From Lachnospiraceae bacterium UBA3774 (GTDB taxonomy: Bacteria; Bacillota; Clostridia; Lachnospirales; Lachnospiraceae): a stretch of DNA of 12,776 bases. How positions within the stretch are numbered: position 1 is the first letter of the stretch; every line of letters starts with the position of its first letter. A model generated the notes under the pieces. It was given only the letters and a program-made list of their open reading frames with translations, did no database searches and was not told the origin of the DNA. The position numbers and the translations under genes are program-made. Positions 6,049 through 12,776 of this stretch are shown one piece after another. The stretch covers positions 1 through 12,776 of the forward strand of contig DFFO01000065.1 of the NCBI GenBank assembly GCA_002369255.1, read 5' to 3'.

Positions 6049-7371
6049 ATGAGTAAACCGATCATAGCGATTGTCGGGAGACCGAACGTAGGAAAATCCA
6101 CACTTTTCAACGCTCTTGCAGGAGAGCGTATTTCCATTGTGCAGGATACTCCCGGAGTTACGCGTGACCGTATATATGCCGACTGCGAATGGCTTGACCG
6201 TTCGTTTACCCTGATAGATACCGGCGGGATCGAGCCGGAAGCAAAGGATATTATTCTTCAGAATATGCGCATGCAGGCGCAGATCGCTATTGACACCGCA
6301 GATCTTATACTGTTTCTCACAGATGTAAAGCAGGGTCTGCAGGACGCAGATTCGAAGGTTGCCGATATGCTAAGGCGCTCGGGGAAGCCGGTTGTGCTTG
6401 TCGTAAACAAAGTAGATAACTTTGCAAAGCAGATGCCTGACGTATACGAGTTTTACAATCTCGGCATAGGAGACCCCCACCCGGTTTCGGCAGCTTCGCG
6501 TCTCGGAATAGGCGATATGCTTGACGCCGTAAGCGAGCTTCTTCCGGTCAGGGAAGGAGAGCAGGATGAGGACGAACGGCCGAAGATCGCTATCATCGGA
6601 AAGCCGAATGTCGGAAAATCATCTATCATAAACAGGCTTATCGGCGAAAACCGCGTCATAGTTTCGGATATTGCAGGAACCACAAGAGACGCGGTTGACA
6701 CGACAGTCCGCCACAATAAAAAAGAATACGTATTTATCGATACGGCGGGTCTTCGCCGCAAGAGCAACATAAAAGAAGAAATCGAAAGATTCAGCGTTAT
6801 CCGCGCTGTTGCTGCTGTGGAAAGAGCAGATATAGCTATGCTCGTAATTGACGCGGCGCAGGGCGTTACGGAGCAGGACGCAAAGATAGCCGGTATTGCT
6901 CATGACAGAGGCAAGGGTATTTTGATAGTGGTAAACAAGTGGGATCTTGTCGAAAAAGACAACAGCACCATGAAAAACACCGAAAAAGAGATCAGAAATA
7001 CGCTCTCGTTTCTCTCATATGCCGATATCATTTTTATTTCCACGGTCACCGGGCAGCGTTTTATGAGGATCTATGACGAAATAGATCTTATTATGGCAAA
7101 TCAGAATCTGCGCGTTTCCACCGGCGTCTTAAATGAGATCATGACCGAGGCTACTGCGATGAAGCAGCCGCCTTCCGACAAAGGAAAACGGCTTAAACTG
7201 TTTTATATTACTCAGGTATCGGTAAAGCCGCCCACATTCGTGATTTTTGTAAATGACAAAGAGCTTATGCATTTTTCATATTCAAGATACATTGAAAACT
7301 GTATAAGAGAGACGTTCGGTTTCAAAGGCACGTCCATAAAGATAATTACAAGAGAGAGAAAAGAAGCATGA
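6049..7371 (+). CDS. der: Ribosome-assembly GTPase Der (EngA)
   Basis: Der is an essential double GTPase that works in maturation of the 50S ribosomal subunit. The 440-residue protein has the family's usual length and order. G-domain 1 contains GRPNVGKS (10-17), DTPGVTRDR, DTGG (57-60) and NKVD (120-123). An acidic linker (REGEQDEDE, about 168-176) follows. G-domain 2 contains GKPNVGKS (184-191), DIAGTTRDA, DTAG (231-234) and NKWD (296-299). A C-terminal KH-like RNA-binding domain covers about 355-438. The G5 loop of the second domain reads STVTG (331-335) rather than the common SALTG, a mild change. GAGGT just before the ATG supports the start. The final ATGA overlaps plsY, implying coupled translation. 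Confidence 0.98.
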   Translation: MSKPIIAIVGRPNVGKSTLFNALAGERISIVQDTPGVTRDRIYADCEWLDRSFTLIDTGGIEPEAKDIILQNMRMQAQIAIDTADLILFLTDVKQGLQDADSKVADMLRRSGKPVVLVVNKVDNFAKQMPDVYEFYNLGIGDPHPVSAASRLGIGDMLDAVSELLPVREGEQDEDERPKIAIIGKPNVGKSSIINRLIGENRVIVSDIAGTTRDAVDTTVRHNKKEYVFIDTAGLRRKSNIKEEIERFSVIRAVAAVERADIAMLVIDAAQGVTEQDAKIAGIAHDRGKGILIVVNKWDLVEKDNSTMKNTEKEIRNTLSFLSYADIIFISTVTGQRFMRIYDEIDLIMANQNLRVSTGVLNEIMTEATAMKQPPSDKGKRLKLFYITQVSVKPPTFVIFVNDKELMHFSYSRYIENCIRETFGFKGTSIKIITRERKEA

Positions 7372-8012
7372 TACTTAACAGAATCATTTGTTTTGCGATC
7401 GGATACGCGTTCGGTTGCATTTCAATCGCTTATTTCTATGCAAAAAGCAAGGGGATAGATATAAAATCCGAAGGCAGCGGAAATGCCGGCGCCACAAATA
7501 CGCTCAGAGTCCTCGGAAAAAAATCCGGAGCTTTGGTTTTCGCGGGGGATATACTTAAAGCTGTGCTCGCATGCCTTATCAGCGCGCTTATATTCGGCGG
7601 CACTCCTCTTTATACCGGCGCAAGCCAGATTTGGATGCTGTATGCTGCTATCGGCGCGGTTGTAGGCCATTGCTTTCCGTTTTATCTTTCTTTTTCGGGA
7701 GGAAAAGGGGTTTCTTCGCTCTTTGGCGCGCTGCTTATAGTTGACTGGCGGCTCGCTCTTGGATGCTTCTGCTTTTTTATTATAATAGTTGCGCTTACAA
7801 AGCTTGTTTCTCTCGGCTCTATCCTTGCGGCGGTTTTGTATCTTATAGTCTGGACTGTCATAGGACTTGCGGGAGGACTGTGGATCGGTCCGGAATATTT
7901 TGCGGAGTCGTGCGTAATACTTTTCGTTATCGTCGTGATAGTGGCGATAAGACACCGCGGCAATATAAAAAGGCTTTTAAGCGGAACAGAAAACAGACTG
8001 AATCTTAAATAA
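7368..8012 (+). CDS. plsY: Acyl-phosphate:glycerol-3-phosphate acyltransferase PlsY
   Basis: PlsY transfers an acyl chain from acyl-phosphate (made by PlsX) to glycerol-3-phosphate, giving lysophosphatidate, the first step of phospholipid synthesis in most bacteria. The 214-residue membrane protein carries the three family motifs: SGNAGATN with Arg47 (37-47), GHCFPFYLSFSGGKGVS (100-116, phosphate-binding GGKG), and RHRGNIKRLLSGTE (195-208). About five hydrophobic segments surround them. The start codon overlaps the der stop (ATGA). The Shine-Dalgarno is only purine-rich (AGAGAGAGAAAAGAAG), consistent with translational coupling to der. The der-plsY neighbourhood is common in Clostridia, where gpsA often follows; here a solute-binding lipoprotein follows instead. 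Confidence 0.96.
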   Translation: MILNRIICFAIGYAFGCISIAYFYAKSKGIDIKSEGSGNAGATNTLRVLGKKSGALVFAGDILKAVLACLISALIFGGTPLYTGASQIWMLYAAIGAVVGHCFPFYLSFSGGKGVSSLFGALLIVDWRLALGCFCFFIIIVALTKLVSLGSILAAVLYLIVWTVIGLAGGLWIGPEYFAESCVILFVIVVIVAIRHRGNIKRLLSGTENRLNLK

Positions 8013-8021
8013 GGTTTTGAC

Positions 8022-8028
8022 AAAGGAG
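8022..8028 (+). promoter_or_regulatory. Ribosome binding site deciding the lipoprotein start
   Basis: AAAGGAG lies 9 nt before the ATG at 8038. An in-frame TTG at 8017 would start upstream of this site and add seven residues in front of a standard lipoprotein signal peptide (MLKKIIAVIL), so the ATG is preferred. Confidence 0.8.
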
Positions 8029-8037
8029 TTTTCTTTT

Positions 8038-10326
8038 ATGTTAAAAAAAATAATCGCAGTCATATTGGTTCTTTCTATGCTCGCGGGATTTACTGCCTGC
8101 GGTCAGGAGGGAGGAGATAAGCAGGGATCATCTTCGGAATCACTTCCGGAAGAAAAGATCGATACGGTCAATATAGCTACCGGAGTAATTACCGGACAGC
8201 TTAACAGCGCTTATGCGAGCGAGGAAGGCGACAAGCTTATTTCATCCCTCATCATGCCTACTCTTTATCTGCATGATCGCAGCGGAAGGCTTCTTACCGA
8301 CGCCGCGTCGGGAAAGACTGTATCATTCGGAGAAAAGACTTACGATTACAAAGGGATCGCAGATATCAAGTCTTCATATGACTCTGCGTCAAACATCACT
8401 ACGTTTACACTAAAACTCAATGATGACGCGCGCTTTTCTGACGGAAGCGCAATGACCGCCGATGATCTTATATTTACATATTATGTGCTTTGCGATGATT
8501 CTTATGACGGTCAGTACAGTTTAAATAGCAGCTCTATCGTGGGACTTAAAGCATACCGCTACAACAATACTGAAGCTCCCAATATCACGGTCACGGACGA
8601 GCAGATCGAGGCGGCTTTGAATGCGCCTTCAGATGAATTAAAAACTTTTTTCAGCGCTCAGCTTATAAGACCCACTATTGAAGAAGGCAGAAAATTCTGC
8701 GAAGAAAACTGGGAAAAATACGTTGACAGGGGATATGGTAATTCCGCTCAGGAGCTTTTTGTAATGCTTTTCCCGATGGCTATGGATTCCGACTATTCCG
8801 CGGAGAACAAAACTCTTGACGAGATCGTTGAAGACACCGTCCGTCTGTTTGGAATGAATTATAAAGCGCTTGCCAGAATATATTACGGAGACGTTGAATA
8901 TCTCAACGGTCAGGCAAAAGAGCTTATTGAAAAATACCTCTATGAAAAAGCCCTTTCCGAATCGACCGGAAGCGAGGTATTTTATATATCCGGGATCTCG
9001 CGCATAGACGACAGGACTGTTTCTGTCTCGGCTGAGGGCACAAGAGCTGCCCTTCAGGACTTAATCTGCGATATTCCGGTTCTGTCTCTGGCATATTACG
9101 GAGATGAAAAGGCATACAATTACGATACTTTTGATTTCGGATTTACGAGAGGAGACGTGGGAGAGATCAAATCCTATTCGGGAAATCCTCTCGGCTACGG
9201 TCCGTACAAGGTTCACGAAAGCTCTGCCGGCGAGATAATTCTTGTTCCGAACGAAGAATATTTCTGCGGCGACGTTCCGACGGCAAATCTTAAATTCGTT
9301 CACGTCGAAGAAGAATATATCGTCTCCGGTATTAGCGAGGGCGAGGTGGATCTCGGGATCATAAATTATGACGACGATGAAATAGAGCTTATAGGACAAA
9401 GCGGTTCCAAAGTCGCTGTAAGCCCCATAAACGACGATTATTATCAATACTTTGGCTTTAATATTTCTTCTCTTCCCGGAGTAGCTCCGGAAGGGACCGC
9501 TGAAACCCCAGCAGAAAGAAACGCAAGAATGGGAGCCATGAGAAACGCGATGGGAATACTCATCACGTCACTTCGCGGCGAAGCTATCGAAAAGACTGTT
9601 TCGGCTGGCGCAAAGCTTATTGATTATCCCGGCTCTACGGCGTTCTGGGGAACACCCGATCAGTCCGACGATTTTTATAAAACTGCTTATTCGACAAAAT
9701 TTGACGGCACCCCTGTTCAGAAAGGAAAAGAACTTGACGCGGTCAAAGAAGAGCTTGTCGCGGCAGGATATACTTTTAAGGAAGACGGCAGAGTTCAGAC
9801 CGGAAGCAGGATCAAAAACGTTCTTACCGTGGCATTTCCTTCTTACGAACTGAACGATTCCGCAATGATGGAGCTTTTTGACAGGTTCCAGAGCGCCATG
9901 TACGACCTTGGGTTTATGCTGAAGGTTACGTATTTTGAACAGACGGACGAGTTTATAAATGCGCTTGAGTCAAAAAAATATGATATCTGGGTCGCAAAGC
10001 GCTCCACGGAAAATTTTGAATTAAAAGACTATTACAGCGTAAACGGAAAACACAATTACTACGGTATTGCAAGCAGCTCCATTGAAAGCAGCTTTAAGGC
10101 GGCGGGAAGCAATCCGCTCCTTGCCGAAGAAAATTACAAAAAAATACTATCTGTTGTAATGTCCTGGGCGGTGGAAGTTCCCGTATATCAAAAACAGGCG
10201 GCGATAGTATATGACCCTGAAAAGGTGGGGGTCGATGATACGCTTGATTTTACCGAATTTTACGGATTGTTTGATTATCCGGCGGCTATAAGTCCCAAAG
10301 ACGGTGCCAAGCATCTCGGCGAATAA
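8038..10326 (+). CDS. Large ABC-type solute-binding lipoprotein, SBP_bac_5/OppA family
   Basis: The 762-residue precursor begins with a lipoprotein signal peptide: MLKK, a hydrophobic stretch, then GFTAC with Cys21 as the predicted lipidated residue. A Gly/Ser/Glu-rich linker follows. Family 5 binding-protein motifs appear in order: FTLKLNDDARFSDGSAMTAD (from 123), ISGISRIDDRTVSV (from 317), GYGPYKV (386-392), YYQYFGFN (468-475), and a C-terminal lobe ending VPVYQKQAAIVYDPEKVGVD. These proteins deliver oligopeptides or similar ligands to an ABC permease at the outer face of the membrane. It is longer than the roughly 540 residues typical of OppA. Much of the excess is a helical, acidic block at about 172-313, between the two N-lobe motifs. 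No permease or ATPase gene is in the window, so ligand and partner are unknown. It sits 25 bp after plsY and 12 bp before rnhA. Confidence 0.9.
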   Translation: MLKKIIAVILVLSMLAGFTACGQEGGDKQGSSSESLPEEKIDTVNIATGVITGQLNSAYASEEGDKLISSLIMPTLYLHDRSGRLLTDAASGKTVSFGEKTYDYKGIADIKSSYDSASNITTFTLKLNDDARFSDGSAMTADDLIFTYYVLCDDSYDGQYSLNSSSIVGLKAYRYNNTEAPNITVTDEQIEAALNAPSDELKTFFSAQLIRPTIEEGRKFCEENWEKYVDRGYGNSAQELFVMLFPMAMDSDYSAENKTLDEIVEDTVRLFGMNYKALARIYYGDVEYLNGQAKELIEKYLYEKALSESTGSEVFYISGISRIDDRTVSVSAEGTRAALQDLICDIPVLSLAYYGDEKAYNYDTFDFGFTRGDVGEIKSYSGNPLGYGPYKVHESSAGEIILVPNEEYFCGDVPTANLKFVHVEEEYIVSGISEGEVDLGIINYDDDEIELIGQSGSKVAVSPINDDYYQYFGFNISSLPGVAPEGTAETPAERNARMGAMRNAMGILITSLRGEAIEKTVSAGAKLIDYPGSTAFWGTPDQSDDFYKTAYSTKFDGTPVQKGKELDAVKEELVAAGYTFKEDGRVQTGSRIKNVLTVAFPSYELNDSAMMELFDRFQSAMYDLGFMLKVTYFEQTDEFINALESKKYDIWVAKRSTENFELKDYYSVNGKHNYYGIASSSIESSFKAAGSNPLLAEENYKKILSVVMSWAVEVPVYQKQAAIVYDPEKVGVDDTLDFTEFYGLFDYPAAISPKDGAKHLGE

Positions 10327-10338
10327 AAGGCGGAGTAT

Positions 10339-10821
10339 ATGACGGAAGTTGAAATCTTTACAGACGGATCCGCAAAAGGCAATCCGGACGGACCGGGAGG
10401 TTACGGCGCTGTATTGCGTTTTGTTGACAGCAAAGGAACCGTTCATGAAAAAGAGCTCTCGCAGGGATACGTCAGGACCACAAACAACCGTATGGAATTG
10501 ATGGCGGCGATAGCCGGACTTGAAGCTCTGAATCGTCCCTGCAAGGTCACGCTTACATCAGATTCGGCTTATCTTGTAAAAGCCTTCAATGAAGGGTGGC
10601 TGAACAATTGGATCGCCGACGGCTGGAAACGCAAAAAAGAACCGGTCAAAAACGTCGATCTGTGGAAACGGCTGCTTGCTGCGGCTAAGCAGCATGAAGT
10701 GACCTGGGTCTGGGTAAAAGGCCATGCGGGAAATCCGCTTAATGAAAGATGTGACAAGCTTGCGACCTCGGCGGCCGCGGGTGATGATCTTATAAATGAT
10801 AATATACCGGAGGAAGTTTGA
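10339..10821 (+). CDS. rnhA: Ribonuclease HI
   Basis: This enzyme cleaves the RNA strand of RNA/DNA hybrids, removing primers and R-loops in the cytoplasm. The 160-residue protein has the complete RNase H1 active site by motif: Asp9 (FTDGS), Glu53 (NNRMELMA), Asp75 (TSDSAY), His129 (KGHAGN) and Asp139 (NERCDKLA). It also has the basic WLNNWIADGWKRKKEPVKN segment (87-105) resembling the substrate-handle region of Escherichia coli RNase HI. No N-terminal hybrid-binding domain is present. A GGAG lies only 3 nt before the ATG, tight spacing, but no better start is available. The stop codon is 1 nt before alaS. Confidence 0.97.
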   Translation: MTEVEIFTDGSAKGNPDGPGGYGAVLRFVDSKGTVHEKELSQGYVRTTNNRMELMAAIAGLEALNRPCKVTLTSDSAYLVKAFNEGWLNNWIADGWKRKKEPVKNVDLWKRLLAAAKQHEVTWVWVKGHAGNPLNERCDKLATSAAAGDDLINDNIPEEV

Positions 10822-10822
10822 A

Positions 10823-12776
10823 ATGGCTACTAAGTACTATGGCGTTAATGAACTGAGAAAGATGTTCCTTGATTTTTTTGCGAAAAACGGGCATCTCGCG
10901 AGAGGAAGCTACTCGCTTATTCCTCATAATGACAAATCCGTTCTGCTCATACCTGCGGGTATGGCGCCGCTCAAAGCTTATTTTACAGGGCAGGAAATAC
11001 CCCCGAATCGCAGAATGGCCACATGTCAGAAGTGTATTCGTACGGGCGATATCGAAAACGTGGGAAAGACCGCCCGCCACGGCACTTTTTTTGAAATGCT
11101 CGGGAATTTCTCCTTCGGTGATTATTTCAAAAAAGAATCTCTTGCATGGACCTGGGAGTTTCTTACATCGGTCGTCGGCCTTGAGCCGGACAGATTGTAT
11201 CCCTCGGTTTACGAAAAAGACGACGAAGCATTTGATATCTGGAACAAACAGATAGGCATCCCGGCCGAGAGAATATACAAATTCGGAAAAGAAGACAATT
11301 TCTGGGAACACGGCGCCGGTCCTTGCGGACCTTGCTCCGAGGTTTATTATGACAGAGGCGAAAAATACGGCTGCGGTAAGCCCACTTGCACTGTCGGATG
11401 TGACTGTGACAGATATATGGAGATCTGGAACAACGTATTTACACAGTTCAACGGCGACGGCAAAGGCAATTATACCGAGCTTGAAAACAAAAATATCGAT
11501 ACCGGAATGGGTCTTGAACGTCTTGCCGTAGTAGTTCAGGACGTTGATTCGATTTTTAGTATAGATACCATAAAAGCGCTTCTTGACGAGGTTGCGAAGA
11601 TATCGGGGACCAAATATCTCTGTGACGAAAAAACCGACGTCAGTCTGAGGCTTATTACCGACCATATCAGAAGCGTTACATTTATGGTTTCCGACGGAAT
11701 ATTGCCGTCAAACGAGGGCAGGGGGTACGTTCTTCGCAGACTGCTTCGCAGAGCTGCCCGTCACGGACGTATTCTCGGCATCAAAGGCACTTTCCTCGGC
11801 AGTCTTAGCAAAAAGGTGATAGAAGTATCGAAGGACGGCTATCCCGAACTTGAAGAAAAATCGGAGTTTATTTTCAGAGTAATAAACGAAGAAGAAGAAA
11901 AATTCAATAAAACGATCGATCAGGGACTTTCGATCCTGTCAGAGCTTGAATCCGGCATGGATAAGTCCGGCGTCCTTTCGGGAAGCGACGCTTTCAGGCT
12001 GTATGACACTTACGGCTTCCCGCTCGAGCTGACAAAGGAAATACTCTCGGAGAAGGGCTTTTCAGTTGATGAAGACGGCTTTAAGGAATGCATGGAAAAG
12101 CAGCGCAAGCAGGCAAGAGCTGCAAGAAAGACCACAAATTATATGGGAGCGGATGTAACCGTTTACCAAAGCATAGATCCGTCGGTCACTTCCGAATTTG
12201 TCGGATATGACAATACAGAGTTTGAATCCGAGATAACGGTTCTTACGACGACTGAAGAAATAGTTCCAGCGCTTTCAGACGGACAGGAGGGCACAGTTAT
12301 CGTTAAACAGACTCCGTTTTATGCGACGAGCGGCGGACAGGCTGCCGACAGCGGTTTTATTACTGTTAATGACAGTATTTTTAAAGTAGAAGACGTAATA
12401 AAACTTCAGGGCGGAAAGATCGGACACGTAGGAAGAGTTGTTTCCGGAATATTTAAGACCGGCGATATCGTCACTCTGAGCATTGACAAGAATAAGCGCA
12501 GTCTCACGGCCAAAAACCACAGCGCGACGCATCTTCTTCAAAAAGCGCTTAAAATCGTACTTGGCAACCACGTTGAGCAGGCAGGCTCGTCTGTTGACGA
12601 AAACAGACTCCGTTTTGACTTTACTCATTTTTCCGCAATGACAGCAGAAGAAATCGCTGCGGTAGAAAAGCTCGTCAATGAGCAGATCTCGCTTGATCTG
12701 AAAGTCGTTACGGACGTTATGGATATAGAAGACGCCAAGAAGAGCGGCGCTATGGCACTGTTTGGCGAGAAATACG
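10823..12776 (+). CDS. alaS: Alanyl-tRNA synthetase (3' end outside window)
   Basis: AlaRS charges tRNA-Ala and clears mischarged Ser/Gly. The frame is open from the ATG at 10823 through the right edge, giving the first 651 residues of a protein normally near 870-880. The catalytic domain shows GHLARGSYSLIP, FTGQEIPPNRRMATCQKCIR, the class II motif-2 region RHGTFFEMLGNFSFGDYFK and motif 3 GMGLERL. Cysteines at GPCGPCSE (166-173) and 184, 189, 193 and 195 could bind zinc, a pattern seen in other bacterial AlaRS. The tRNA-recognition region (SNEGRGYVLRRLLRRAARHGR) and the editing-domain zinc motif His566-x3-His570 (NHSATH) are present; the second half of the editing site and the C-Ala domain are cut off. 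GGAGG (10809-10813), inside the end of rnhA, is 9 nt before the ATG. There is no leader region, hence no T-box directly upstream. Confidence 0.97.
   Translation, partial: MATKYYGVNELRKMFLDFFAKNGHLARGSYSLIPHNDKSVLLIPAGMAPLKAYFTGQEIPPNRRMATCQKCIRTGDIENVGKTARHGTFFEMLGNFSFGDYFKKESLAWTWEFLTSVVGLEPDRLYPSVYEKDDEAFDIWNKQIGIPAERIYKFGKEDNFWEHGAGPCGPCSEVYYDRGEKYGCGKPTCTVGCDCDRYMEIWNNVFTQFNGDGKGNYTELENKNIDTGMGLERLAVVVQDVDSIFSIDTIKALLDEVAKISGTKYLCDEKTDVSLRLITDHIRSVTFMVSDGILPSNEGRGYVLRRLLRRAARHGRILGIKGTFLGSLSKKVIEVSKDGYPELEEKSEFIFRVINEEEEKFNKTIDQGLSILSELESGMDKSGVLSGSDAFRLYDTYGFPLELTKEILSEKGFSVDEDGFKECMEKQRKQARAARKTTNYMGADVTVYQSIDPSVTSEFVGYDNTEFESEITVLTTTEEIVPALSDGQEGTVIVKQTPFYATSGGQAADSGFITVNDSIFKVEDVIKLQGGKIGHVGRVVSGIFKTGDIVTLSIDKNKRSLTAKNHSATHLLQKALKIVLGNHVEQAGSSVDENRLRFDFTHFSAMTAEEIAAVEKLVNEQISLDLKVVTDVMDIEDAKKSGAMALFGEKY

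Noticed and set aside
8017..8022. TTGACA, a perfect -35 box between plsY and the lipoprotein gene; also TTG as a start
   Set aside because: No plausible -10 box lies 16-18 bp downstream, where the sequence is the start of the coding region. As a start codon the TTG precedes the ribosome binding site and would extend a normal signal peptide.
10790..11665. 291-codon open frame on the minus strand opposite the start of alaS
   Set aside because: It lies entirely opposite the well-supported alaS frame, has no recognisable domain or ribosome binding site, and reads like the shadow of alaS codons.

Overview
The window looks like a chromosomal segment of a low-to-medium GC member of the Bacillota, most likely class Clostridia. 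Supporting signs are a CIRCE heat-shock operator, a PlsY acyltransferase next to the GTPase Der, a DUF512/PDZ radical-SAM protein next to der, strong AGGAGG-type ribosome binding sites, and zinc-ribbon-tailed SPFH proteins. No species can be named from the sequence. I see no mobile element, CRISPR array, tRNA or rRNA. Composition and codon style look uniform throughout.

Layout. Bases 1-839 (+) are the 3' part of an SPFH/stomatin-like protein ending in two zinc ribbons. A long hairpin (864-908) separates it from the convergent clpB gene (925-3519, -). Upstream of clpB is a sigma-A promoter whose -10 box abuts a near-consensus CIRCE operator, so clpB is probably repressed by HrcA. A second promoter fires the other way, into a run of seven plus-strand genes that continues to the right edge: lgt, a PDZ/radical-SAM DUF512 gene, der, plsY, a large solute-binding lipoprotein, rnhA and alaS (partial). 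These genes overlap by 4 bp (lgt/DUF512 and der/plsY) or are 1-65 bp apart. The only additional promoter I can support in the run is in front of der.

How the genes fit together. lgt and plsY act at the membrane: Lgt attaches diacylglycerol to prolipoproteins, and PlsY makes lysophosphatidate for phospholipid synthesis. The lipoprotein downstream carries a lipobox and would be an Lgt substrate. der (50S ribosome assembly) and alaS (tRNA-Ala charging) serve translation. rnhA removes RNA from RNA/DNA hybrids. The DUF512 protein has no established function in this setting. It is translationally coupled to lgt and lies immediately upstream of der, and it is the best candidate here for undescribed biochemistry. 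Most of the window is otherwise ordinary housekeeping sequence.
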